In this document: positions 44,928 through 53,799 of the stretch, one piece after another
Position numbering within the stretch: the stretch's first letter is position 1
How the letters are laid out: every line of letters starts with the position of its first letter
Source of the DNA: CAWGGS01 sp963822095
GTDB taxonomy: Bacteria > Desulfobacterota > Desulfobulbia > Desulfobulbales > Desulfocapsaceae
DNA: 64,000 bases
Direction: 5' to 3'
Assembly (NCBI GenBank): GCA_963822095.1
Contig: CAWGGS010000015.1
Location: forward strand, 62,001 to 126,000
The notes under the pieces: generated by a model
Seen by the model: only the letters and a program-made list of their open reading frames with translations
The model's database searches: none
Told to the model about the DNA's origin: nothing
Translations under genes and position numbers: made by a program

Positions 44928-46786
44928 GGCCGGCCTCCCGGTGGTTCAGGCCTGGTGATAAACCAGAAGATCGACCAGGGCGGCAGTGCTGTTTGTTGTT
45001 TGGTTACCATAATGTCATGGCTGGCAAAAAGCGGGGTCTGATCGGGGAGTCTGCCCTCGGGGCAGGGCTGTCTTCCAAGATTGGCGAAAAGCAGCAATCC
45101 TTCCCCGGTTTGCAGCGGCCAGCGCACAACCAGGCCGCTTTTCCCGATGGCCTGCCACTGATTTTCCCCGGGTTGCATGGTCCGTAGACGAGGGATAATT
45201 TCTTGTCGGCGGAGGTTGAGAAGCCGGCGATAAAAGGTATACCAGGCCGCGCCCTCGGCCGTGTCGAGGCTCTGCCAGTCAAGCTTGGCAGAAAGAAAGG
45301 TCTCGATCGCGGCCGGGTCCGGGATGTGCGCGCGGCTTTCCGGGGTGCTGAACTCCGGGAAACCGGCAAACTCCCGGCGCCGTCCATCACGGACCGCTGC
45401 GGCAAGGTCGGGACCAAAATCGCAGAAAAAGGGAAAGGGTTGCCTGCTCCCCCACTCTTCACCCATGAAGAGCAGTGGCGGTGAGGGCCCCAGCAAAAGC
45501 AGGGCCAGAGTCGCCCGCAGTGCCTGTGTATCAGCCAGCAGGCTGAGACGCTCTCCATAGGCGCGGTTGCCGATCTGGTCATGGTTTTGTAAAAAACCGA
45601 CAAAGGCGTCGGGCGGCAGTTCTCGACTTGGCTCACCTCGGCAGGCCATGTCCCGGCAGTGGGAAGGCTCCCCCTGATAGGAAAACCCTTCGGTCAGGGA
45701 TCGGCCGAGATGTTGAATGGGCACCTCGGCATAGTCTTGGTAATAGCCGCTTTTTTCGCCGGTAAGGAGAATATGCAGACTGTGGTGCAGATCATCATTC
45801 CATTGAGCTGTATAGCAGCTGGGAAGAGCAGTGCCGCTCCGCCTCAGGTAACTGGCCTGGTTGCGGTCATTTTCCAAAATCAGATGAATGTGGCGTTTCG
45901 GTGTGAAATGGGTCCTCACCGTCATGGCCAACTCTTCCAGAATGTCCGGCGTGCTCTGGTCGTGGATGGCATGCACCGCATCGAGACGCAGGCCGTCAAA
46001 ATGGTACTCCCTGAGCCAATAGAGGGCATTTTCAATAAAGAACTGCCGAACAGGGCGGCTCTGGTCTCCGTCAAAGTTGATGGCGGAACCCCAGGGCGTC
46101 TGGTAACGCTCGGTGAAAAAACCGGGGGCGTAGCAGTGCAGATAATTCCCCTCCGGGCCGAAGTGGTTATAGACCACGTCAAGCAGCACCATGATTTTTC
46201 TGGAATGGGCCGCGGCAATCAGCCGTTTGAGATCTTCCGGACGACCGTAGCTGCTGTCCGGGGCAAAGGGGAGGACACCGTCGTATCCCCAGTTGCAGCG
46301 GCCGGGAAAGGCGGCCACCGGCATCAGCTCGATAGCGGAGATGCCGAGTTCGACCAGATGGTCAAGGCGCTGTTGGGCGGCGGCAAAGGTGCCTTCTGCA
46401 CTGAATGTGCCCACATGCAGTTCGTATATGACTCCTTCCTCCCAGGGGCGGCCATGCCATTCGTGATCAGTCCAGACGAATTCGTCTGGGTCGATCACCT
46501 CGCTTGGTCCATGCACATTCCCGGGTTGAAAACGCGAGGCCGGGTCAGGAACGAGTAGTCCGGAGGCAAGTTGAAAACAGTAACGGCTCCCCCGGCTTGC
46601 CTCTTTGGTTTCCAGCCGGAACCAGCCTGTTTCCCGGCGAGGCATGGGGAGAAATTGTTTTTTGTCGCCGGAGTCAAGGCAGAGAAAGATCTTCTCCGCC
46701 CCCGGAGCCCAAAGGCTGAAGCGCACCGTGCCCGAAGGCAGGAACGCAGTACCAAATTCCATCAGGTGTTCATGATTGGTTGTCAT
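44924..46786 (-). CDS. treZ: maltooligosyltrehalose trehalohydrolase
   Basis: A GH13 enzyme of 620 residues that cleaves trehalose from the product of TreY. An N-terminal CBM48-like region (VRFSLWAPGAEKIFLCL) precedes YELHVGTFSAEGTF, LLDVVYNHFGPEGNYL, FDGLRLDAVHAI (nucleophile Asp), HLILENDRNQASYLRR (acid Glu) and FLQNHDQIGNRAYGERLS. It overlaps glgX by 17 nt and treY by 4 nt, so expression of the three is closely coupled. Confidence 0.96.
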   Translation of the reverse strand: MTTNHEHLMEFGTAFLPSGTVRFSLWAPGAEKIFLCLDSGDKKQFLPMPRRETGWFRLETKEASRGSRYCFQLASGLLVPDPASRFQPGNVHGPSEVIDPDEFVWTDHEWHGRPWEEGVIYELHVGTFSAEGTFAAAQQRLDHLVELGISAIELMPVAAFPGRCNWGYDGVLPFAPDSSYGRPEDLKRLIAAAHSRKIMVLLDVVYNHFGPEGNYLHCYAPGFFTERYQTPWGSAINFDGDQSRPVRQFFIENALYWLREYHFDGLRLDAVHAIHDQSTPDILEELAMTVRTHFTPKRHIHLILENDRNQASYLRRSGTALPSCYTAQWNDDLHHSLHILLTGEKSGYYQDYAEVPIQHLGRSLTEGFSYQGEPSHCRDMACRGEPSRELPPDAFVGFLQNHDQIGNRAYGERLSLLADTQALRATLALLLLGPSPPLLFMGEEWGSRQPFPFFCDFGPDLAAAVRDGRRREFAGFPEFSTPESRAHIPDPAAIETFLSAKLDWQSLDTAEGAAWYTFYRRLLNLRRQEIIPRLRTMQPGENQWQAIGKSGLVVRWPLQTGEGLLLFANLGRQPCPEGRLPDQTPLFASHDIMVTKQQTALPPWSIFWFITRPEPPGGRP

Positions 46787-48935
46787 TGAGGTCCTGTTCC
46801 CACCCTTGGGACTCCACCAGAAGTGCCAGGGAGTGTTCGAGGAGGGGATAGCTGGTTTTGGTCTCCCACAGGAGTTTTTCTCCCGGGCCGCCGTTCGACC
46901 AGCTGGTGTCGAGTATGAGCTGCCAGCGGGTTACAGGGACCAATTCCGGGAGGGTGAAAGGAATGGGCTCGTGGTGGGCGTTGACCAGAAGAAGAAACCT
47001 GTTGTCCACGACGGGATTTCCCTTTTCATCCTGCTCCTCAAGGGCGTCACCGGCCAGGTAGAGCCCGAGGCAGCGGGCAAAGGAATTCTGCCATTCCTCG
47101 TCGGTCATTTCCGTGCCTGTCGGGGTCAGCCAGATGATATCGCTGACCCCAGACCCCTTGATGAGACGGCCCTGGAAAAAATGGCGGCGGCGGAAGACAT
47201 TATGGGTCTTGCGCAGGACGATCAGACGACGGACGAAACCGAGGAGTTCATCCTGTTCGACATCGAGGCTCCAGTCATGCCAGCTCAAAGCAGTATCCTG
47301 GCAATAGGTATTGTTGTTGCCCAGCTGACTTCTGCCCATCTCGTCGCCTGCAAGGAGCATGGGGACCCCCTGGGACAGGAAGAGGCTGGCGAGGAAATTA
47401 CGCTTCTGGCGGGCTCTCAAAGAGGTAACCTGCACATCGGTGCTTGCTCCCTCGCAGCCGCAGTTCCAGCTGCAGTTATTTGATTCTCCGTCCTGATTGT
47501 TTTCAAGATTCGCCTCATTGTGCTTCTCATTGTAGCTCACCAGATCGTGCAGGGTAAAGCCGTCATGACAGGTGACGAAGTTGATGCTTGCATAAGGGCG
47601 CCTGCCCCCATGTTCGTAAAGGTCGCTTGAACCGGTAAGCCGGTGGGCGAACTCGCCGATCGTGCCTCCCTCGCCTTTCCAATAGGAGCGAACAGTATCC
47701 CGGTATTTCCCGTTCCACTCGGTCCAACCGACCGGAAAGTTGCCGACCTGATAACCTCCCTCACCCAGATCCCAGGGCTCGGCTATCAGTTTGACCTGGG
47801 AAAGCACCGGATCCTGATGGATGATATCAAAAAAAGTCCCCAGTCGGTTCACCTCGTACAACTCCCTGGCCAGTGCCGAGGCAAGGTCGAAACGGAAGCC
47901 GTCCACATGCATCTCCAGCACCCAATAGCGCAGGCTGTCCATAATCAACTGGAGTACCCGAGGATGGCACATGTTCAGGGTGTTGCCACAACCGGTGAAA
48001 TCCTTATAATAACGGTTATTTTCCGGATCCACCCGGTAATAGGCAAGGTTGTCGATTCCCCGGAAGCAGAGGGTCGGCCCCAGTTGGTTACCTTCGGCGG
48101 TATGGTTGTATACCACATCAAGAATGACCTCAATGCCGGCCGAGTGCAGAATCTTCACCATGGTTTTGAATTCGTTAATCAGGCCGTAGGCGAAATATCG
48201 TCCGTCAGGAACGAAAAAACCGATGGTGTTATAGCCCCAGTAGTCGGTAAGGCCTTTTTCAACCAGATGACGTTCGTCGACAAAGGCTTGCACCGGCATG
48301 AGTTCCACTGCTGTTATTCCGAGACGCTTGAGGTAATCGACAGATGGAGCGCTGGACAGCCCTGCATAGGTGCCACGCAGTTCCTTGGGAATAAGGGGAT
48401 GCTGCCAGGTAAATCCCTTGACATGGAGTTCGTAGATAATGGTGTCATACCAGGATGTACAGGGGGGGCGATCATTGCCCCAGGTGAAGGCCGGATCGAT
48501 TACCTGGCATTTCGGCATATAGGGGGCACTATTGGCGCGGTTACGGGCGAGATCGCCGAGAGGGTTGCCAATCTGGTAGCCGAACAGGGAGTTGTGCCAT
48601 CGTAACCGGCCGAAAAATTGCTTGGCATACGGATCAAGGAGCAGCTTTGCCGGATTAAAGCGCTGCCCCCCCTTCGGATCATAATGGCCATGGACCCGGT
48701 AGCCGTAGAGAAGACCGGGTCGGGCCTCGGGCAGATAACAATGCCAGACCTGGTCGGTCTGCCAGGAGAGATGAATACGTTGAACCTCCTCCCGGCCCTG
48801 GTGGTCAAAGAGGCAGAGCTCAACCTTCTCGGCACACTCGGAAAAGATGGCGAAGTTGACACCTTCGCCATCCCAGGTGGCGCCCAACGGGTAGGGATTG
48901 CCTGGCCAGACAGCCATTTTATGATACGTCATCAT
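46770..48935 (-). CDS. glgX: glycogen debranching enzyme (GlgX/TreX type)
   Basis: An isoamylase-type GH13 enzyme of about 721 residues that removes alpha-1,6 branches. The CBM48 region (PYPLGATWDGEGVNFAIFSE) is followed by DVVYNHTAEGNQLGPTLCFR, VDGFRFDLASALARE (nucleophile Asp), VKLIAEPWDLGEGGYQVGNF (acid Glu) and TCHDGFTLHDLVSYNEKHNE. As the first gene before treZ and treY it plays the TreX part. Several starts are possible: ATG 48935, ATG 48932 (GGGA 6 nt upstream) and TTG 48947; I report 48935. Its promoter should lie in the 48.9-49.2 kb gap. Confidence 0.95.
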   Translation of the reverse strand: MMTYHKMAVWPGNPYPLGATWDGEGVNFAIFSECAEKVELCLFDHQGREEVQRIHLSWQTDQVWHCYLPEARPGLLYGYRVHGHYDPKGGQRFNPAKLLLDPYAKQFFGRLRWHNSLFGYQIGNPLGDLARNRANSAPYMPKCQVIDPAFTWGNDRPPCTSWYDTIIYELHVKGFTWQHPLIPKELRGTYAGLSSAPSVDYLKRLGITAVELMPVQAFVDERHLVEKGLTDYWGYNTIGFFVPDGRYFAYGLINEFKTMVKILHSAGIEVILDVVYNHTAEGNQLGPTLCFRGIDNLAYYRVDPENNRYYKDFTGCGNTLNMCHPRVLQLIMDSLRYWVLEMHVDGFRFDLASALARELYEVNRLGTFFDIIHQDPVLSQVKLIAEPWDLGEGGYQVGNFPVGWTEWNGKYRDTVRSYWKGEGGTIGEFAHRLTGSSDLYEHGGRRPYASINFVTCHDGFTLHDLVSYNEKHNEANLENNQDGESNNCSWNCGCEGASTDVQVTSLRARQKRNFLASLFLSQGVPMLLAGDEMGRSQLGNNNTYCQDTALSWHDWSLDVEQDELLGFVRRLIVLRKTHNVFRRRHFFQGRLIKGSGVSDIIWLTPTGTEMTDEEWQNSFARCLGLYLAGDALEEQDEKGNPVVDNRFLLLVNAHHEPIPFTLPELVPVTRWQLILDTSWSNGGPGEKLLWETKTSYPLLEHSLALLVESQGWEQDLNDNQS

Positions 48936-49151
48936 ATTCCCAAACAAATGTTTCTGTAACTCTTCATGTTAGAATGAGGGTGTTTCCTTTATTCCTTTGA
49001 GCTGGATTTACAAAAAAACGAAGGTTTGGTCATTGGGTTGTAGTTGCAGATATTTTCCCATAGGTATCCCCTCATTTTAATTTTCTCAGTGATATGTTCA
49101 ATTTTCGATACTGCAATCATCGTACCGGGGTCAAAACGCCTGGAAAATATC

Positions 49152-49174
49152 ATTTAAATAATTGTTATTTAAAT
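49152..49174. promoter_or_regulatory. perfect AT-rich inverted repeat
   Basis: ATTTAAATAA (49152-49161) and TTATTTAAAT (49165-49174) are perfect 10-bp inverted arms around TTG. A related but imperfect palindrome (TATTTAA...TTTAAATA) occurs near 49422-49438. It lies about 220 bp upstream of glgX in a 773-bp divergent gap that holds no gene. Candidate protein-binding site. Confidence 0.45.
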
Positions 49175-49227
49175 ACAATATCAGGGAATTGTCTACGCAG
49201 ACCGGTCGGCAATACAGAGAGAACAAC

Positions 49228-49395
49228 GGTCATATTTACCCAAGTGGTCATATATGACCGTTGTGAAGCCTGGCAGGGTTTTGGGAAGCTGGTAGGACGA
49301 AAAGACAATACCCCTTCTGGCGGAGGAGAATTTGCATCATCATTACACTGCAAAAAAAATTTATGGTCACATGCGACCTTTGGTTAAATATGACC
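49228..49395. promoter_or_regulatory. four 14-bp operator-like palindromes in two pairs
   Basis: GGTCATATATGACC at 49246-49259 is a perfect 14-bp palindrome. Variants are GGTCATATTTACCC (49228-49241), GGTCACATGCGACC (49365-49378) and GGTTAAATATGACC (49382-49395). Within each pair the centres are 18 and 17 bp apart, and the pairs are about 137 bp apart. This is the arrangement of a dimeric regulator binding cooperatively, perhaps with looping. The sites lie between the divergent glgX operon and the repeat-protein gene and could control either. No regulator gene is adjacent. Confidence 0.6.
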
Positions 49396-49495
49396 CTTTT
49401 GGCACGGCTGAAGATGGCAGCTATTTAACCTTTAAATAAGCAATTTATCCTTACATATTGAAGTGATAATTAATGCATGACGCTTGAGGTGTCAT

Positions 49496-49512
49496 CTGGC
49501 ATAAGAATTGTA
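49496..49512 (+). promoter_or_regulatory. possible sigma-54-type promoter
   Basis: CTGGCATAAGAATTGTA has TGGCA and TTGTA six bases apart, close to the -24/-12 consensus TGGCAC-N5-TTGCA but with GT in place of the -12 GC. It would give a leader of about 185 nt before the gene at 49709. Weak evidence. Confidence 0.25.
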
Positions 49513-49708
49513 ACTGGAAGGGTCTAGCGGAAACCGCGATTTTTAGCCTAAGATTAGTATTGCTGGGTTTGTTTATGAAGTACCTCAACCAATAACTCTC
49601 GCTGTTCTTTCCAATTGACGTAAAGAAGGTCTCGAATACTGCAAGGGGGAGATCACTTTGGCAGACTATCCTTAAAGCAAATTAATTTATAAAAACAAGG
49701 GGTTTATT

Positions 49709-51835
49709 ATGTTAAGTAATCATTTTGCACGAAGGGTTTTCGTCCTTTCTTTTTCGATCTGGGTTATATTTTTTATTCAGGCAGGGATGACGTTGGCAGC
49801 AAACGAACCCATTGTGGACGATCAAGGGATGGAGGTGCTGACACGGGGCCCGATCCATGAGGCCTTTGCGGATGTGAGTGTGGACGAGGCACAACCAGAG
49901 ATCGTCACCGCCCGCAGCGTGCCTGAACCGATAAATGAGATCCCACCCGATTTTCGTCCTGAAGGAGACCATATTGAATGGATTTCCGGGTATTGGAGCT
50001 GGGATGATGATCAGAGTGATTTTATTTGGGTGAGCGGCATCTGGCGGGATATCCCTCCCGGCCGGCAGTGGATTCCAGGTTACTGGATGCCGGTTGAAGG
50101 TGGCAATCAATATATCTCCGGCTATTGGGCAGACATCAATCAGACCGAAACGGAGTATCTTCCTCCTCCTCCAAAACCACTGAATGCAGGTCCGAGTTCC
50201 CCCTCCATGTCACCCCAGAATATTTGGACCGATGGTCATTGGGTCTGGGTTCAAGATCAATATGCCTGGCAATCGGGATATTGGCTCCAGCAGAGGCCCG
50301 ACATGGTCTGGATCCCAGCTCACTATGTGTGGTCACCAAGAGGCTACCTCTTGGTGAGAGGCTACTGGGACTATCGACTTGACCGTCGCGGTGTGATGTT
50401 TGCGCCACGCTACTACACACATCCTACCTACAGAAACGACAACTACTCTTACACTCCGAAAATTGTTATCAACATCGATGCCATTTTCCTTTCCCTCTTT
50501 ATCCGAAGTAATTCCCACCACTATTATTTTGGCGACTACTACGACAATCGGTATGAAAGACGGGGGTTCCACCCTTGGTATTCGAAGCAGGCCACGCGAT
50601 ACGGATATGATCCCTTTTATCGGAGCTACCGAATATCCCGACTGCGAGAGGACAGGCAATGGGAGCATAATTATCAGCAGCAGTTTCAGTTTCGCCGCGA
50701 CCATAAAGATGCTCGCCCGCCGATAATTTATCGATCGCCAACGAGCCGTAATTTGGATCGGTCCCAGGCTCAGGCGAGTCTGCTGATCGCCAGTCCTCTT
50801 GCTGTTGTTGTGGAAAATAGAAATCAACCTGTACGGTTTACCCGTATAAACGAAAATCATAGAAAGAACTTTCAGACCCAAGACCGGAAATTAAACACGT
50901 TTCAGGCGGAGCGCAGGAAGTTTGAGATGGTACAGGATAAAGGGGGAAAATCCAGACAACCAGCTGATATGAAAGAACCTGTGCGAGTTCGGAGGGCTAT
51001 CTCTCCAATTAAATCCGATGCACGACCTCTGGCACAACCGAGAGGAAAGCAGCAGCTGAAACGTCAGGATAGGCCCAAGGTTCAAACCCAGGCACAGCCG
51101 AAAGGAAAGCAGGAACTAAAACGTCAGGATAGGCCCAAGGTTAAAACTCAAGCGCAGCCGAAAGGAAAGCAGCAGCTAAAACGTCAGGATAGGCCCAAGG
51201 TTCAAACCCAGGCACAGCCGAAAGGAAAGCAGCAGCTAAAACGTCAGGATAGGCCCAAGGTTCAAACCCAGGCACAGCCGAAAGGAAAGCAGCAGCTAAA
51301 ACGTCAGGATAGGCCGAAGGTTCAAACCCAGGCACAGCCGAAAGGAAAGCAGCAGCTAAAACGTCAGGATAGGCCCAAGGTTCAAACCCAGGCGCAGCCG
51401 AAAGGGAAGCAGCAGCTGAAACGTCAGGATAAGCCCAAGGTTCAAACCCAGGCACAGCCGAAAGGAAAGCAGCAGCTGAAACGTCAGGATAGGCCCAAGG
51501 TTCAAACCCAGGCACAGCCGAAAGGAAAGCAGCAGCTGGAACGTCAGGATAAGCCCAAGGTTCAAACCCAGGCACAACCGAAAGGAAAGCAGCAGCTGAA
51601 ACGACAGGATAAGCCCAAGGTTCAAACCCAGGCACAACCGAAAGGGAAGCAGCAGCTGAAACGACAGGATAAGCCCAAGGTTAAAACTCAGGCACAATCG
51701 CAAGGGAAGAAGAATTTGAAAAAACAGGATAAAACAAAAGTTCAACCTCAAGCAAAACAGAAAGGAAAGCAGTCTAAAAAAACAAAAGATCAGAAAAAAG
51801 AACAGCTAGAAGAACAGAGAGCTTTGAAGCAGTAG
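49709..51835 (+). CDS. secreted WxxGxW-repeat protein with a 20-residue tandem-repeat tail
   Basis: A 708-residue exported protein. Its signal peptide has core LSFSIWVIFFIQAGMTLA. Residues about 85-240 hold repeated Trp/Tyr/Gly motifs of the YXWGXW type (IEWISGYWSW, FIWVSGIWRD, QWIPGYWMP, YISGYWADI, AWQSGYWLQ, VWIPAHYVWS, LLVRGYWDYR), thought to form cell-surface beta structure. After a basic Tyr/Arg-rich middle, residues about 445-690 are twelve tandem copies of a 20-residue unit like QPKGKQQLKRQDRPKVQTQA, strongly basic and probably disordered. The mature protein is very cationic and could bind nucleic acid, LPS or cell wall. AAGGGG precedes the ATG. Role unknown. Confidence 0.85.
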   Translation: MLSNHFARRVFVLSFSIWVIFFIQAGMTLAANEPIVDDQGMEVLTRGPIHEAFADVSVDEAQPEIVTARSVPEPINEIPPDFRPEGDHIEWISGYWSWDDDQSDFIWVSGIWRDIPPGRQWIPGYWMPVEGGNQYISGYWADINQTETEYLPPPPKPLNAGPSSPSMSPQNIWTDGHWVWVQDQYAWQSGYWLQQRPDMVWIPAHYVWSPRGYLLVRGYWDYRLDRRGVMFAPRYYTHPTYRNDNYSYTPKIVINIDAIFLSLFIRSNSHHYYFGDYYDNRYERRGFHPWYSKQATRYGYDPFYRSYRISRLREDRQWEHNYQQQFQFRRDHKDARPPIIYRSPTSRNLDRSQAQASLLIASPLAVVVENRNQPVRFTRINENHRKNFQTQDRKLNTFQAERRKFEMVQDKGGKSRQPADMKEPVRVRRAISPIKSDARPLAQPRGKQQLKRQDRPKVQTQAQPKGKQELKRQDRPKVKTQAQPKGKQQLKRQDRPKVQTQAQPKGKQQLKRQDRPKVQTQAQPKGKQQLKRQDRPKVQTQAQPKGKQQLKRQDRPKVQTQAQPKGKQQLKRQDKPKVQTQAQPKGKQQLKRQDRPKVQTQAQPKGKQQLERQDKPKVQTQAQPKGKQQLKRQDKPKVQTQAQPKGKQQLKRQDKPKVKTQAQSQGKKNLKKQDKTKVQPQAKQKGKQSKKTKDQKKEQLEEQRALKQ
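51037..51780 (+). repeat. 60-bp in-frame tandem repeat array (about 12 units)
   Basis: A direct repeat with an exact 60-bp period, containing ACGTCAGGATAGGCCCAAGG in most units. Ten or eleven units are nearly identical at DNA level and the last (from 51721) is clearly diverged. Each unit codes 20 residues of the preceding protein. Near identity, including third positions, implies recent expansion or ongoing homogenisation, so copy number probably varies between strains. Confidence 0.95.
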
Positions 51836-51891
51836 CTGAATCAACACGATCATAAACAAGCTGACCAGTGATATGCGCATCCCGGCCTTTT

Positions 51892-53781
51892 TTAGGTGAG
51901 AGGTTCGTCTGGTATCAGTGGCGGCATGGGAACGGACAGCGTGGCGGCGACTCCGCGCAGGAGTTCCGCCTCCACCGGCTCAATCCGGCCATCGGCGAGC
52001 ACACAGGTCACGCAGGCCTTGATCAACAGGGCCTTGGGCTGGGGTTTCAGGCGTTTTAAAACCATGAGGGAGTGGTCCAGCCGGGCCAGGCTGAGTTGTT
52101 TTGGCGGTATCAAATCCATGTCTGTCTGGGCAAGTTCCTTAACAGCAGAGGAAAAGACATCTACTGCCGTGATGCCCGTATGACGGGTAGCATGCACCAG
52201 GATGGAAAGCACAACCGTGCAGTCTTGTGTTACCTGATTGAGATCATTGATCTGCGCGGCCGGTCGGGAAGGTTTGTCGAAATACTCGAGGAGATTCTGG
52301 GAGATGATCGTCTGCAGACACCACTCAAAGAGCGTTATTCTGCCGTCTGCTCGAATCAGGGAGTCGAGATTATCCAGAAAATGGTGTGCCTGCTCTTTGC
52401 TTATCCGGTGCAGGGTGGGCAGGGCCAGCTCAACCAGTGGCAGTCTATGCTCCTGTGAGATGTTGTCGCCCGCACGGATAAGCCGAAGGGTTTCGGGGTA
52501 GACGCCTCGTTCGGCTGCCTTCTTCAGCTGCTCCAGCTGTTTGGTTCGGATCTCTTCATCTTGGTCAAGAACCAGGTACAGGAGCACGGCACGGGCGGCA
52601 AAGGGATCACGGACCGCCTTTTGAAAAATCTCGGGAATACCCCGCAGCAGCAGCTTGGCCTGGTTTAGATGGGTTTCATCAGGTCTACCGATCTGATCCA
52701 TGACCACGGCTCCGGTCAGCCCGCTGACCGCTTCGGCGGCCGGATTGGGTGTGGAGCCTGAGCGGGTTATCGCCTCGTCTGGGAGAACCGTTTCTTTGGG
52801 AAAAACGCCGTCCCATCCGGGCAGGATCCGCTTGATCCGTTCGGCAAGGGGGGGATGGGTTGCGAACAGCGACTCAAAGGTCACCGCAACACCCTGGCCG
52901 AAAAAGGCATGGCTGATTTCCTCGCTTTTCGGATTGAGCAGCAGTGAGCCTTCTTTACCTGAGCCGATTTTAATAAGGGCCCCACCAATGCCGTCAGGGT
53001 TGCGGGTGAACTGGACGGCTGCGGCATCGGCCAGGAATTCTCGCTGACGACTGACCGCTGACTTGATCAGTTTTCCGAAGAAGGTGCCGGCATAGCCGAT
53101 AGCTATGAGACCCAGGGCCATGAAGAACAGTCCTCCGCTTCCTTTTCTGGAGCTTCGGGAGTGGGACGCTCCGCGAAGGATCTGATAACCGACCAGACCG
53201 ATAAGCAGGATTCCGTGCAGGATCCCGATCAGGCGAATATTGAGGCGCATGTCCCCGTTGAGGATGTGACTGAATTCATGGGCGATGACGCCCTGGAGCT
53301 GTTCCCTGTTGAGCTTTTTGGCGGCACCGCGGGTCACGGCGATGATTGCATCGCTGGTGGTAAAGCCCGCGGCAAAGGCATTGATTCCGCTCTCTTTAAG
53401 CATATAGACCTGGGGCACGGGCGTACCCGAGGCAATGGCCATCTCTTCGACAACATGGACGACCTTCTGGTGGTCAAGGTCCGGATCGTCGGTGAATATC
53501 GGTTCAGCTTTAAACATGGCGGCTACAGCATCGCCGCCACCCGACAGCGCGGAAATTTTGTAAACGGTGCCACCGGCCACAATTATGAGGACGACCGCTC
53601 CGACTCCGAAAAAGATCTGCCAGTCAACCCCGGAATGCGGCGAACCAGTATGGAAATACCCCAGGGTGGCCATGACCAGGAGGTTGGTCAGGACGATCAA
53701 GGAGACTACGGCCAGCAGGAAGAAAAAAACAAGGCGGCCGGTATTGCGACGGGCGTGGTCTTGAGCTGTGAAAAAATCCAT
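51892..53781 (-). CDS. M48-family membrane zinc protease with a TerB-like C-terminal region
   Basis: A 629-residue inner-membrane metalloprotease. Two N-terminal helices (LVFFFLLAVVSLIVLTNLLV, IFFGVGAVVLIIVAGGTVY) precede the HtpX/Ste24-like domain with VIAHEFSHILNG (H168, E169, H172). The third ligand region is REFLADAAAVQFTRN. The C-terminal 300 residues are an additional domain ending KACVTCVLADGRIEPVEAEL, which looks TerB-like. It lies 18 nt after lemA, a pairing often seen between LemA and M48 proteases, and is probably a membrane-protein quality-control unit. Confidence 0.92.
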   Translation of the reverse strand: MDFFTAQDHARRNTGRLVFFFLLAVVSLIVLTNLLVMATLGYFHTGSPHSGVDWQIFFGVGAVVLIIVAGGTVYKISALSGGGDAVAAMFKAEPIFTDDPDLDHQKVVHVVEEMAIASGTPVPQVYMLKESGINAFAAGFTTSDAIIAVTRGAAKKLNREQLQGVIAHEFSHILNGDMRLNIRLIGILHGILLIGLVGYQILRGASHSRSSRKGSGGLFFMALGLIAIGYAGTFFGKLIKSAVSRQREFLADAAAVQFTRNPDGIGGALIKIGSGKEGSLLLNPKSEEISHAFFGQGVAVTFESLFATHPPLAERIKRILPGWDGVFPKETVLPDEAITRSGSTPNPAAEAVSGLTGAVVMDQIGRPDETHLNQAKLLLRGIPEIFQKAVRDPFAARAVLLYLVLDQDEEIRTKQLEQLKKAAERGVYPETLRLIRAGDNISQEHRLPLVELALPTLHRISKEQAHHFLDNLDSLIRADGRITLFEWCLQTIISQNLLEYFDKPSRPAAQINDLNQVTQDCTVVLSILVHATRHTGITAVDVFSSAVKELAQTDMDLIPPKQLSLARLDHSLMVLKRLKPQPKALLIKACVTCVLADGRIEPVEAELLRGVAATLSVPMPPLIPDEPLT

Positions 53782-53799
53782 GGAGTACCAAGACTCTTT

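Noticed and set aside
51141..51635. Antisense 164-codon frame with a repeating PGFEPWAYPDVSAAAFLSA pattern
   Set aside because: It is the complement of the 60-bp coding repeat and owes its open frame to that periodicity; no ribosome site or independent support.
51037..51780. Regular 60-bp repeats that could be mistaken for a CRISPR array
   Set aside because: The repeats are contiguous with no unique spacers, lie in frame inside a long coding sequence, and encode a 20-residue protein repeat.
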